This document shows, piece by piece, positions 34,454 to 43,307 of a DNA stretch of 52,528 nt. The stretch covers positions 1 to 52,528 of the forward strand of contig JABLXD010000009.1 of NCBI GenBank assembly GCA_013178285.1, read 5' to 3'. Every line of letters begins with the position of its first letter. Positions within the stretch are counted from its first letter, which is position 1. The stretch is from Methanofastidiosum sp. (GTDB lineage Archaea > Methanobacteriota_B > Thermococci > Methanofastidiosales > Methanofastidiosaceae). A program made the position numbers and the translations under genes. The notes beneath the pieces are model-generated. The model saw nothing but the letters and a program-made list of their open reading frames with translations. It was not told where the DNA came from and ran no database searches.

Positions 34454-34648
34454 ATGGCAATAGAAAAAACTTATCTAGATCTTGTAGAAGTAATAAAAAG
34501 CGAATTGGGAGACGCTAAAAATCCGTCAACACGCAAAACAATAGAATCTGCTCTGGCAGAGATTTCAACGAAATACGGAGTAGGCGCAGCACACAAAGCA
34601 TACGATGCTTGCAAACTAGAACCTTTGGGCATTTCAAAGCCAATGTAA
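34454..34648 (+). CDS. small hypothetical protein (64 residues)
   Basis: A 64-residue soluble, mostly helical protein with no family I recognise. It starts MAIEKTYLDLVEVIKSELGD and contains KYGVGAAHKAYDACKLEP near the end with a single cysteine. ATG 34454 lies 9 bases after AGGAG; an in-frame TTG at 34445 abuts the SD and is unlikely. The strong TATA element and hairpin-SD leader suggest an abundant or regulated product. It is alone on this strand. Confidence 0.6.
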   Translation: MAIEKTYLDLVEVIKSELGDAKNPSTRKTIESALAEISTKYGVGAAHKAYDACKLEPLGISKPM

Positions 34649-34725
34649 TTATAGTTTAATAAAATATTTTCTTTATTATTTTTATTAATCCACTCTTTCA
34701 ATAGTTTTTATTGTACTCTGCGAGA

Positions 34726-36735
34726 TTAATCTAGTCCAAATAGCTTCCGTATATTATCTAAAAAACCGGGATTACTTTTTTCTTCAATATTTTTTTGATA
34801 GTTAATATCGACAGAATAAAGGACATTTGGCGACTCAGAAGGTGATTTTATAATTTCATTGCCTGTATCTAATTCAAAATAATAGAATAACTTATTCCTT
34901 CCTGAAGGATCTACTTCACTTAAGTAGCTATTATTCCCTTCATTATTCATCTTTAGAATGAAAAAAGAACTGTTTGATTCATCATATTTGTAATATAAAT
35001 AGACATTTGATGCATTAATGTCTTCTAGTTTCATTGATATCGTGATAAACTTAGAGCTATTTACATCTTCAGGGGTCGTGTTTAATATCAAACTTCTTTC
35101 AGAATCAAGCATTTCTTGATTTACATTTCTGTAAAATTTCTTACTGGCAATGTTATTATTTTTATTAGTCTCATTAATCTTGTTTTCTTCATCGATAGAT
35201 ACAATAACTTCCCCATTATTTTTAGTTGGGACAAACCTAATACTTTCTTCAACTATTTCTTCTGGGTCTAAAGAAAGATATATTTTTTCTATAAATATAT
35301 TATTAGAACTATTATTATCTTTTTCATAAAAAGTAACTGAAAAATCTTCTACTCTAGTACCGCTCTTGTTTTTTATTTTGGCTTTAACAGTAAGAAATTC
35401 GTTTTCTTGTTCTTCAATAGTAATATAATATGGGTATATCAGTAAATCAATATCTTTATTGGTTTTCACATTATTTTGAGCCGTAACTGAACTGTTTTCT
35501 CTTTTCATTACCCTTATGTTGAAATTAATATAGTTATTAGATTTTGATATTTCATCAATAATGTTTTCAGGATCAACTCTGATTTCTATGCTATATTCGC
35601 CTGGGTCCGTGAATGTAAGATATAAAGACATATCTATGTAAGAAGAAGATAAAAGCTGATTTATATTTGAAGATGATTTAAGGTTGCCATTTACATAAAC
35701 TTTAACTGGAACTTCAAAAGCAGTTGACTTCCCAATGTTTCTTATCCTAAATGAAACTAAAGAAGAAGTCCCTTGGTATACGTTTTGGGAGTAGGATAGC
35801 TCACTATTAGAGAGGTATAAGTCTGATTTACCGCTTGTTGTAGGTGGTGCAGTATTATTTACTGTTTCTTCTGTACCATTTTGCTTTGATGTCGACTTTA
35901 TTGAGAGGGAATAAGTTTCTATATTGTTATTTTCGTTCTCTTCTTCAATTTCATTGTTGTAATCCACAATAAAATATAATGTATAACTTCCTTCTGAAGG
36001 GAGCGTCCAATTAAAATTGGCAGTTATGCTTTGTCCTGCATAGAGTGAAGAAATATTTACTTTTCCTAAAAAATTTCCTTTTTCTGGCAATCCTTCAAAA
36101 ACAGCAAATACAAATTTTCCGGCATTTTTCTTACCTGAATTATTTAGCGTTATTTTCATGGATATTGGTTTTAAAGATTCAGTTTGTCCAGAATAATCTA
36201 TACTTTTTATTGTTAGATCAGGTTTTCCTTGTGAGTCTTGAGATTGAGTATTTGAGGGAGTCACCAAATTTCCTGCCTGTGTTCCAAAAAGTTGAGTTAT
36301 CATTTTTCCATATGGCCCACCATCAACTATACCTATTCCTACCTCTTTGTAGGCTGAATTTAAGATATTTGTTCTATGAGAAGGGCTACCCATAAGAGAA
36401 GAATGGCCTGCATCTATTGAGGGATTTCCACAAATATTTTCGGCCAATGCAATGAAATTATATCCTGCATTTCTAGCCCTATCTGAAGGGGCTAGGCCAT
36501 CAGGATTTACATGATTGAAGAAATTCCTATTAATCATGTCCTGGCTGTGGAGTCTTGCAGCATTAGAAAGAGCTGAATTCATGGTAAGGGGCTCAAGGCC
36601 TTGTGATTGCCGTTCATTATTAATTAGATTAAGCATATAATATTCTTCAGAACTATCTGAATATATTGCAGGCATCGCCCCTAGTATAAGTATTGCCAAA
36701 ATAGGGGGCAATAGGAATCTCCTATAATCACCCAT
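34726..36735 (-). CDS. secreted CAP (SCP/TAPS) domain protein with CARDB-type repeats
   Basis: A 669-residue protein with a signal-like hydrophobic N-terminus (residues 6-24). Residues about 33-155 are a CAP domain: NNERQSQGLEPL, H63, NHVNPDGLAPSDRA, ALAENI (E99) and PSHRTN (H120), the cavity residues of bacterial-type CAP proteins. Then come about four beta-sandwich repeats of about 110 residues beginning PDLTIKSIDYSG, of the CARDB/DUF11-like adhesion type, with many N-x-S/T sites. It should be extracellular or wall-associated. Its function is unknown. No C-terminal membrane anchor is obvious. Confidence 0.85.
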   Translation of the reverse strand: MGDYRRFLLPPILAILILGAMPAIYSDSSEEYYMLNLINNERQSQGLEPLTMNSALSNAARLHSQDMINRNFFNHVNPDGLAPSDRARNAGYNFIALAENICGNPSIDAGHSSLMGSPSHRTNILNSAYKEVGIGIVDGGPYGKMITQLFGTQAGNLVTPSNTQSQDSQGKPDLTIKSIDYSGQTESLKPISMKITLNNSGKKNAGKFVFAVFEGLPEKGNFLGKVNISSLYAGQSITANFNWTLPSEGSYTLYFIVDYNNEIEEENENNNIETYSLSIKSTSKQNGTEETVNNTAPPTTSGKSDLYLSNSELSYSQNVYQGTSSLVSFRIRNIGKSTAFEVPVKVYVNGNLKSSSNINQLLSSSYIDMSLYLTFTDPGEYSIEIRVDPENIIDEISKSNNYINFNIRVMKRENSSVTAQNNVKTNKDIDLLIYPYYITIEEQENEFLTVKAKIKNKSGTRVEDFSVTFYEKDNNSSNNIFIEKIYLSLDPEEIVEESIRFVPTKNNGEVIVSIDEENKINETNKNNNIASKKFYRNVNQEMLDSERSLILNTTPEDVNSSKFITISMKLEDINASNVYLYYKYDESNSSFFILKMNNEGNNSYLSEVDPSGRNKLFYYFELDTGNEIIKSPSESPNVLYSVDINYQKNIEEKSNPGFLDNIRKLFGLD

Positions 36736-36846
36736 ATATCAACACTTTCAAATGTTCTTTTTAAGAATTTCTGAATAGAATATAATCAATTTTATTCCTT
36801 TATTTATTATTTAAATGAAAATTAATAAAATAGAATAAAAAAAGAT

Positions 36847-37302
36847 TTATCTTACAATAAGCTGAGCCTTTTCTGGGTGGTATCTCCAGTCTTGCGGAAT
36901 TCTACCTTTCGCAGAATAGTATTTCCCAAGTCTTCTAATCTTTGACTCAATAAGATTTAATCCTCTTGTTGAGTGGAGATCCTTTGGATTAAGCTCAAGA
37001 TGCTTTCTTAAGTTGACGGCTCTAGCAATAAGATTGAAAAGGTCTTCTGGATATTCACTTTGGAGATTGTTCTCCTTCAATATCTCATTAATGCTCTTCC
37101 CAGCTATAAGTCTTACATCAGGGATACCATACTGGTCCCTTAATACAATTCCTATCATACTGGGTCCGTGACCTTCTTTTGACATAGTTACTACTAAATC
37201 AACAACCTCTTCTGGCCTTTTTTCAACCCAATGTGGCATTGAAGTTCTTACCGGCTTTTTTGAACCGGATTTTCCTCTTCTTCTTGAATGCATTCTTGCC
37301 AT
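36847..37302 (-). CDS. rps15: 30S ribosomal protein S15 (uS15)
   Basis: A 151-residue archaeal S15: an N-terminal [19 protein letters not shown] and the core with [23 protein letters not shown]. It binds the 16S central domain. ATG 37302 directly follows the stop codon of the HAM1 gene; the SD GGAG lies within that gene. The HAM1-S15 pairing is seen in some other euryarchaea. Confidence 0.97.
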   Translation of the reverse strand: MARMHSRRRGKSGSKKPVRTSMPHWVEKRPEEVVDLVVTMSKEGHGPSMIGIVLRDQYGIPDVRLIAGKSINEILKENNLQSEYPEDLFNLIARAVNLRKHLELNPKDLHSTRGLNLIESKIRRLGKYYSAKGRIPQDWRYHPEKAQLIVR

Positions 37303-37860
37303 TTATTCAACTCCATTTTCAAGGTACTTTGCCATGATTTCAAGAGTTTTGCCCCTATGAGAATATTTATTTTTCTCAATAGTAGTCATTTCTCCAAATG
37401 TTTTTGAGGTTCCTTCGGGAATGAATATTGGATCATATCCAAATCCTCCTTGACCTCTTATTTCATTTGAGATAGTGCCCCTAGATATGCCTTCAAATAT
37501 ATGTGGGCCATTCATATATAGGCCCACGGTAGATTTGAAGTATGCACTTCTATTGTTTGAATTCAACAGAAGCTTTAGGATGCCCTCGTTTCCAAGGGTT
37601 TCATGGACATACCTTGAGTACGGTCCAGGAAAGCTGTTTAGTTCTTCTATGAACAGTCCCGAGTCTTCTAAAAAGAAGGGACTTTTAAGGCTTTCGCTAC
37701 AAAAATCAATCCCAAATAAGGCTATTTCCTTAAGATCTGAAGCTTGAATTTCTGGATATCCAATATTTGCTTGAATAAGTTCAACATCAATATGTTTCAG
37801 TTTTTCTCTGGCTTCTTTGAATTTTCCACTGTTGCCAGTGATAAAATATAATTCTTCCAT
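37303..37860 (-). CDS. XTP/dITP diphosphatase (HAM1/RdgB family)
   Basis: It hydrolyses non-canonical purine nucleoside triphosphates (dITP, XTP) to monophosphates and so cleans the nucleotide pool. The 185-residue protein has the N-terminal FITGNSGKFKEA loop, LEDSGLFIEELNSFPGPYSRYV and the C-terminal GFGYDPIFIPEG, FGEMT and KNKYSHRG motifs. I use ATG 37860 (MEELYFITGN); the in-frame ATG at 37932 lies beyond the divergent promoter and inside the FtsZ-like gene. The message is probably leaderless. Confidence 0.93.
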   Translation of the reverse strand: MEELYFITGNSGKFKEAREKLKHIDVELIQANIGYPEIQASDLKEIALFGIDFCSESLKSPFFLEDSGLFIEELNSFPGPYSRYVHETLGNEGILKLLLNSNNRSAYFKSTVGLYMNGPHIFEGISRGTISNEIRGQGGFGYDPIFIPEGTSKTFGEMTTIEKNKYSHRGKTLEIMAKYLENGVE

Positions 37861-37909
37861 AAACTTACAAACAATAACCCTTATAAAAAAATATCTTAAA
37901 AAAACTTTA

Positions 37910-38839
37910 ATGGGCCAGTCTAAGAAGGACACAGATTCTCAGAAACTTAAGATCATGGTTATAGGAATCGGAGAAGAGAGTTTTAAAATATTAGAATCTA
38001 AACCTCAAAATCTTGACTTGAAAACTCTAGCGATTGGATACGACAAAGAAAGATTAAAATTTTTAAAAACAGAAAAGAAATTTTTTATAAATGACACGTT
38101 AAAAAATAAAATTGATTATTCAGAAAACATTCAAGATTTATCGAAGGTCGCTTCAAAAGTTGGAGAAGAGTTTAGTGGATTTTTTAGTATAGCAAATATT
38201 GTTTTTGTTTTGACTGATCTATCTGATATAAATATTAAGTTAGCTTCAATTCTACTTAAATTGGCAAAGGATAGTAAAGCTGTGCCTATTCCCGTAATAA
38301 AGGCAGATGATGTACTTAACGTGGGTAAAGAAATTTCAAAAGAGAAATTTTCTGAATTGAAAAAATATTCAAATTCTTACATTATAAGGGAAGATGAACA
38401 ACGAACAGTATTTTCAAGAGGATTCTCTCCTTTTTGGGAAAAGATTGAAGGATTGTATCTATCCCTTGCACTTCCGAGTCTTGTTAATATTGATTTTGCC
38501 GACTTTAGAACTGTTATAAATAAAGGCGGAGCATGCTATATCGGGGTAGGTGAAGGTAAGGGGGATAATAAGACAATTAATTCCTATGAAAGTGCATTAA
38601 AATCTAAATTTGATTTAGAACTAGAAGATGTTAATGGTGCGCTTATTAATATAATTGGAAACAAAGATTTGGCTTTAAAAGAATCAACAAATGTAACTGG
38701 CCACATAGAGGAAAGAATACATAAAAATGCAGAAATAATCTGGGGTGTATCTCTAACAGATAACTCTCCAGACATTCTTAAAGTTGTTATTGTCCTGACG
38801 GGAGTAACTTATCCCGAATTGGAGGAGTATTTACCTTAA
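37910..38839 (+). CDS. divergent FtsZ/tubulin-superfamily protein lacking the GTP-binding loops
   Basis: The C-terminal half of this 309-residue protein is clearly FtsZ: T7 loop LVNIDFADFRTVINKGG (191-207), GACYIGVGEG, VNGALINIIGNKDLALKE and NAEIIWGVSL. The N-terminal half keeps the layout (MVIGIG at 16-21, IANIVFVLTD at 94-103), but the T1 loop lacks the GGxGxN pattern and the T4 tubulin signature GGGTGTG is replaced by LTDLSDINIKLA. GTP binding is therefore unlikely, while the T7 loop that triggers hydrolysis in the neighbouring subunit is kept. The start ATG 37910 gives a leaderless message divergent from HAM1. It overlaps the convergent lipoprotein gene by 4 bases. A role in division or the cytoskeleton is inference. 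Confidence 0.8.
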   Translation: MGQSKKDTDSQKLKIMVIGIGEESFKILESKPQNLDLKTLAIGYDKERLKFLKTEKKFFINDTLKNKIDYSENIQDLSKVASKVGEEFSGFFSIANIVFVLTDLSDINIKLASILLKLAKDSKAVPIPVIKADDVLNVGKEISKEKFSELKKYSNSYIIREDEQRTVFSRGFSPFWEKIEGLYLSLALPSLVNIDFADFRTVINKGGACYIGVGEGKGDNKTINSYESALKSKFDLELEDVNGALINIIGNKDLALKESTNVTGHIEERIHKNAEIIWGVSLTDNSPDILKVVIVLTGVTYPELEEYLP

Positions 38840-40122
38840 TTTACCTCTATTGCAGGTGCACTGGGCTTATCTTCTGGGATTGTAGGGATTAATATTTGTT
38901 GATCCATTAGTAATCTTACAACATCATCTAGAATTTTTCCTTTTTCTTCAATTTTGGCATCAGTAGCTTCACTTAGGGGCAGGTCTGGATCAATGTATAT
39001 CCATCCTTTGTTCCTAATTCCAAATTGGTCATATAAGTAGTTAATGTCTGAAACATTAGTTTTGTCGCTATAGAAATCAATTACAGCTTCAAATGGATAA
39101 TATTTGTCTGCGCCATAGTGCCTGTAAACATATGGTCCTGAGATCACCCCTATGATTATACCATACTCTCCATCTTTTTTATAATCGTAAAGAACACACT
39201 CTTTATAGAAGTCTGTTGTAATTGGGTATTCTCCTGTATTCCTATACTCCTTTTCAAAATTAGAGAAATTTCTCCAAACTTGTGAATCATATTTGTATAT
39301 CCTTTTTACTTCGAATCCGTCTTGTTTGTCAAGATTCCAATAATCTTCACTTAAAGTTCCAGAAGTGTATCGACTCCACCTATCTAGTGTGCCGTCCTTT
39401 CCATCATCAATAAAGAAGGATTTTTCAAAAGGATCTTGCATAATCAAAGTTATGCTATCTGTAGTCATTTCATACTCAAAATCAGATTTGGCAGCTATAT
39501 CTATTAAGAATTTATTTTTATCAAATATCCTAAGTAGTAAATCTGCAATATTAATTGCATCAGTTGAAGCCTGAGGGAATTTAATTTCCATAAAATCTGA
39601 TATCTTTGGGGGAAGTTTATCCAAGTAGCTGTTGTAAAGCTCTTGCCTTTCTTTTGATTGAGCTTCTGTAGTTATAACGCTTAAAATGATTTCATTCAGT
39701 GTTGTTTTAGAGAAACTATCTTTAGAAATAAGATTATTCAATATTGAGTTTTTTTGATCTTCAGGGAATCCTCTATAATTTAGGTAATTTCTACAATATT
39801 CAAGATTCTCGGGTGTTTTAAGGTCAGATAATAATTCCCTATCTGTCACTGGGTCAATAATCATCATATTAAAGTCAAAATATCTTTTTGAGCCTTTAAA
39901 AGCTAGATCGACATAATAAATATCTCCCACTCTCTTGATTTTGCCTTCGCTAGTCTTTTGGTTTATATACGCTTCTCCAACGATGCCTTTCGCCTTCTCA
40001 AACTCATCTATTGAGAGCTTTGCTTCATATTCTCCCAAGTCTGACGATTGATTGGTACAACCTAAGAAAAATATTGAGATTGTAATCAAAACCAAAGTAG
40101 GATATGCCAAAATCTTATTTAT
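38836..40122 (-). CDS. lipoprotein of unknown function, probable ATA start
   Basis: About 428 residues. With an ATA start at 40122 the N-terminus reads MNKILAYPTLVLITISIFFLGC, a perfect lipoprotein signal with lipobox FLGC. ATA lies four bases after GGTGAT, the spacing used across this window. The only nearby canonical start is GTG 40131, inside the SD itself. The mature protein is rich in charged and aromatic residues with a C-terminal proline-containing tail; I do not recognise a family. Its SD and start lie inside the last codons of the upstream GT-C glycosyltransferase, so the two are translationally coupled and may act together at the membrane. Confidence 0.65.
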   Translation of the reverse strand: MNKILAYPTLVLITISIFFLGCTNQSSDLGEYEAKLSIDEFEKAKGIVGEAYINQKTSEGKIKRVGDIYYVDLAFKGSKRYFDFNMMIIDPVTDRELLSDLKTPENLEYCRNYLNYRGFPEDQKNSILNNLISKDSFSKTTLNEIILSVITTEAQSKERQELYNSYLDKLPPKISDFMEIKFPQASTDAINIADLLLRIFDKNKFLIDIAAKSDFEYEMTTDSITLIMQDPFEKSFFIDDGKDGTLDRWSRYTSGTLSEDYWNLDKQDGFEVKRIYKYDSQVWRNFSNFEKEYRNTGEYPITTDFYKECVLYDYKKDGEYGIIIGVISGPYVYRHYGADKYYPFEAVIDFYSDKTNVSDINYLYDQFGIRNKGWIYIDPDLPLSEATDAKIEEKGKILDDVVRLLMDQQILIPTIPEDKPSAPAIEVN

Positions 40123-41572
40123 AATTATCACCCCAGAATATGTACAGAGAGGTTTTACCTGTACTGTATAATTTATCAATTGAAGAAGCATTTAAATAGC
40201 TTTCACTATTTTTAAACTCTGCCGTTTCTCTAGGTCCAAGGTATGCATATTTTATATCATAATTATCTATAACGGTATGATTTCCAGAATAAAGGGCTTT
40301 TATGTCTTGACTTCTCTTGACATAGTCCCAGCTACCTGAGGCATACCCCCCTTCCACAGTTTTCAACCCTGAAATTTTACCGATTATAGGAGAATTAAAC
40401 CAAGACGAAGCAACTGTGAAATCCCCCGGAATAGAATTTTCACTTAGATATGAAAAGCTTGAATACTCCTCATTTACCAACATTGGCTTGACTTTTGAAA
40501 CATATTCTGCAGCTGGGAAAGAAGATATAATCATAATTCCAACAATTGCTGCAATAACTACTTCTTTTCTTTTATCTTTAGCAAATTCAAATATGGCATA
40601 AGAAGAATAAAAAGCAAGTGGATAGGCCAAAAATTCTAAGAATCTAAAGGGGAGAAGATCCAGACTTGCGATATAGTTTCTGGATAGAAGAAAAGACACC
40701 ATGCCCCAGGAAATTAACATTAAATCTTCTTCTCTCTTTCTTAGTATCAAGAATACTATTCCTGGCAAGGCTAAGGCCATAGTTATGTACCCTAATTTTA
40801 CCGGGTAGAATGATAGTTTGAATACTCCTCCATAGGGAATGTTTGATGCAATTCCATACCTCAGGAGCTGAATAATCCATGGGAAGGAGATAATAAGCGT
40901 TATTAAAGCAAATATTAAGAAATTATGGAGTTTAATTTCTCTTTTAGTAAAATATAAGAACAACGTGAACACTATAATTGATAAAAAGAATACAATAAAT
41001 GAAAGGCCGTGTGTATAAAAAATAGCTGAAGATATAATTCCAGAGACATACAAGTATTTCCTTTCTTTTAAACCTAAAAGGTATGTAAGAAGGCCTAGAG
41101 GAATCAATACTAATGCAAGAGATTGTGGCGAGGCTATTATTCCCCTATCAAGAGAGACTTGTATAACAAGTACAAAAAATGATGTTAGAAGACCTATTTC
41201 TTTTCCATAAAATTTATTTACAAATAAGAATGTTGATATTGCAGATAGTGGGAACAGTATTGCGGGCATTATCCTTGCAGCGTCCATAATAGATAATCCG
41301 GTAAGATTCAATATTTTGTATAATCCTAATAAAAGTAAATGGAAAAGTGGGGGATAGGTATGAATTCTCCCTTCAGGACCAAAAGAAACTGGATCAAAAG
41401 TAAAAAATCCATTTGAAAAGTTCTCCACAATTCTCATATGATACCATATATCCCATGATAAAGGATATTGAAATCTACCATAGAGAGGATATGTTTCACA
41501 CAATGCAAGTATTGTTATTAGGATTATTGGAATAAGAAAATACTTTATATTTTTTATTTCAGGCAATCCCAT
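40115..41572 (-). CDS. GT-C type membrane glycosyltransferase (PMT/AglB-like)
   Basis: A 485-residue protein with about 11 hydrophobic segments and a soluble C-terminal domain. After the first helix, a lumen-side loop holds SWDIWYHMR (39-47), resembling the acidic motif of STT3/AglB and PMT GT-C enzymes (D41 as likely catalytic or metal ligand), and YPPLFHLLLLG follows. These use lipid-phosphate sugars on the outer face of the membrane. It is too short for AglB and lacks WWDYG, so it is probably another surface-glycan or lipid glycosyltransferase. It overlaps the lipoprotein gene downstream. Confidence 0.7.
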   Translation of the reverse strand: MGLPEIKNIKYFLIPIILITILALCETYPLYGRFQYPLSWDIWYHMRIVENFSNGFFTFDPVSFGPEGRIHTYPPLFHLLLLGLYKILNLTGLSIMDAARIMPAILFPLSAISTFLFVNKFYGKEIGLLTSFFVLVIQVSLDRGIIASPQSLALVLIPLGLLTYLLGLKERKYLYVSGIISSAIFYTHGLSFIVFFLSIIVFTLFLYFTKREIKLHNFLIFALITLIISFPWIIQLLRYGIASNIPYGGVFKLSFYPVKLGYITMALALPGIVFLILRKREEDLMLISWGMVSFLLSRNYIASLDLLPFRFLEFLAYPLAFYSSYAIFEFAKDKRKEVVIAAIVGIMIISSFPAAEYVSKVKPMLVNEEYSSFSYLSENSIPGDFTVASSWFNSPIIGKISGLKTVEGGYASGSWDYVKRSQDIKALYSGNHTVIDNYDIKYAYLGPRETAEFKNSESYLNASSIDKLYSTGKTSLYIFWGDNYK

Positions 41573-41631
41573 TGATTAATTAAATAGGCATCTTTTTATA
41601 TAGTTTAGGGTATACACAAAGTGGAGATTAA

Positions 41632-42957
41632 ATGAAGAAAAAAGTAATTATAATGGGGGCAGCCGGTAGAGATTTTCATGATTTTAATACTTATTTTAGA
41701 GACAATTCAAAGTATGAAGTTGTATGTTTCACAGCAACACAGATACCAGATATAGAGGATCGTGTTTATCCCAAAGAGTTAGCGGGTTCATTATATCCTA
41801 ATGGCATCCCAATATATTCTGAAAGCAGATTAAGGGAATTAATTAAAAGATATAACGTTGATAAGGTTTTTTTATCTTACAGTGACATATCCCACAATTA
41901 TGTTATGGACAAAGCATCAGTTGTTCTTTCAAGTTGTGCCGATTTTTCAATTTTGGGGCCAAAATCTGTAATGCTAGTATCAAAAAAACCTGTCATAAGT
42001 ATATGTGCAGTAAGAACAGGAAGTGGCAAAAGTCCAACAACTAGAAAAGTCAGAGATATACTGAAAGGCATGGGATTGAAAGTTGTTGTCGTAAGGCATC
42101 CAATGCCATATGGCAATCTTTTAAAGAGTGCAGTCCAAAGGTTTGAAACTTATGCAGATCTAGACAAGGCAGATTGCACAATTGAAGAAAGAGAGGAGTA
42201 TGAGCCGCATATTGAAAATGGAACAGTTGTATTTGCTGGTGTCGATTATCAAAAGATATTAAGGGAAGCAGAAAAAGAAGCGGATGTTATACTTTGGGAC
42301 GGGGGAAACAACGACCTTCCATTCTTTAAACCTGATTTGCACATTGTAATTGCCGATCCATTAAGGGCAGGTCAAGAGCTAACATACCACCCTGGTGAAA
42401 CAAATGCAATGATGGCCGATGTAATAATAATAAATAAAATTGACTCTGCTACAATTGAGCAAGTTGAGACTATAAAAAAGAATATTCAAAAAATAAATCC
42501 TACTGCAACTATAATACAAGCAAAATCTCCAGTTTATGTTGAAGATTCTAAATTAATAGAAGATAAAAATGTTCTAGTTGTTGAAGATGGACCAACTCTT
42601 ACTCATGGAAACATGAGTTTTGGGGCAGGAATAGTGGCTGCAAATAAATTTAATGCCAAGGAAATCATTGACCCAAGACCATGGGCAATAGGCACAATTA
42701 AAGAAATATTTGAAAAATTTAATCAACTTGGGAAAGTACTGCCTGCAATGGGTTACAGTAAAGAACAGATAGAAGAGCTTGAAACAACGATAAATAACGT
42801 TCCTTGTGATTCTGTTATCGTGGGAACGCCCATAGACATAGGCAAGCTAATGGAGTTAAATAAACCTCTAATTAGGGTAAAGTATTCATTAGAAGAAGTA
42901 GGAAAACCAGATTTAATTGATATCTTAAGTTCATTTAAGAAAGAAAAAGGAATTTAA
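41632..42957 (+). CDS. cyclic 2,3-diphosphoglycerate synthase-like P-loop protein
   Basis: A 441-residue protein with N-terminal IIMGAAGRDFHDFN and a central P-loop RTGSGKSPTTRK (128-139), followed by VVRHPMPYGNL, ILWDGGNNDLPF and a metal/phosphate region. This is the COG2403 family annotated as cDPG synthase, which cyclises 2,3-diphosphoglycerate to the osmo- and thermoprotectant cDPG in some methanogens. The family also has members in organisms without known cDPG, so a different GTPase/kinase role is possible. SD GGAG precedes ATG 41632, and a TATA element TTTTTATATAG lies upstream. Confidence 0.65.
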   Translation: MKKKVIIMGAAGRDFHDFNTYFRDNSKYEVVCFTATQIPDIEDRVYPKELAGSLYPNGIPIYSESRLRELIKRYNVDKVFLSYSDISHNYVMDKASVVLSSCADFSILGPKSVMLVSKKPVISICAVRTGSGKSPTTRKVRDILKGMGLKVVVVRHPMPYGNLLKSAVQRFETYADLDKADCTIEEREEYEPHIENGTVVFAGVDYQKILREAEKEADVILWDGGNNDLPFFKPDLHIVIADPLRAGQELTYHPGETNAMMADVIIINKIDSATIEQVETIKKNIQKINPTATIIQAKSPVYVEDSKLIEDKNVLVVEDGPTLTHGNMSFGAGIVAANKFNAKEIIDPRPWAIGTIKEIFEKFNQLGKVLPAMGYSKEQIEELETTINNVPCDSVIVGTPIDIGKLMELNKPLIRVKYSLEEVGKPDLIDILSSFKKEKGI

Positions 42958-43307
42958 CTTTCAATCGAATCAATTACCTTTTTACATTCCCTTAAAGACA
43001 TACCAAGGGCAGAGGATTCTGAGATAAGGGCGCTTATTTCAATAACATTGAATAATTCATCTACTGTAGCACCTGCATTTATGGCGTTTCTTATATGTAC
43101 ATCTAGACAAAAGGGGGTTTTAAGTGCTGCAGCAGCCGAAACTGCAACAAGTTCAGCTGTTTTTGTATCAAGGGCGCTTCCACCCATAAGGTGAAGAACT
43201 CTCTTGGTCCTTGGAACAAAGTACTCTTCATCTTTAGATATCTCTTGAGTAATAAATGGTATTTCTCCATATTTTTCCTTAATCTTTTTTAGTAATTCCT
43301 CTTTCAT
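42954..43307 (-). CDS. AhpD / carboxymuconolactone decarboxylase-like protein, paralogue 1
   Basis: A 117-residue all-helical AhpD-like protein (VLHLMGGSALDTKTAELVAVSAAAAL, then FCLDVHIRNAINAGATVDELFNVI). Family members that reduce peroxides use CxxC followed by a histidine; here only the second Cys and the His remain (C-x3-H) and the first Cys is replaced, so classical disulfide chemistry is impaired. It overlaps paralogue 2 upstream by 29 bases; SD GGAGAT supports ATG 43307. Its end overlaps the convergent cDPG synthase-like gene by 4 bases. Confidence 0.75.
   Translation of the reverse strand: MKEELLKKIKEKYGEIPFITQEISKDEEYFVPRTKRVLHLMGGSALDTKTAELVAVSAAAALKTPFCLDVHIRNAINAGATVDELFNVIEISALISESSALGMSLRECKKVIDSIES

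Noticed and set aside
36045-36395. 116-codon Leu/Phe-rich open frame on the plus strand
   Set aside because: It lies opposite the CAP/CARDB protein; the hydrophobic bias arises from the antisense of Asn/Lys/Glu codons.
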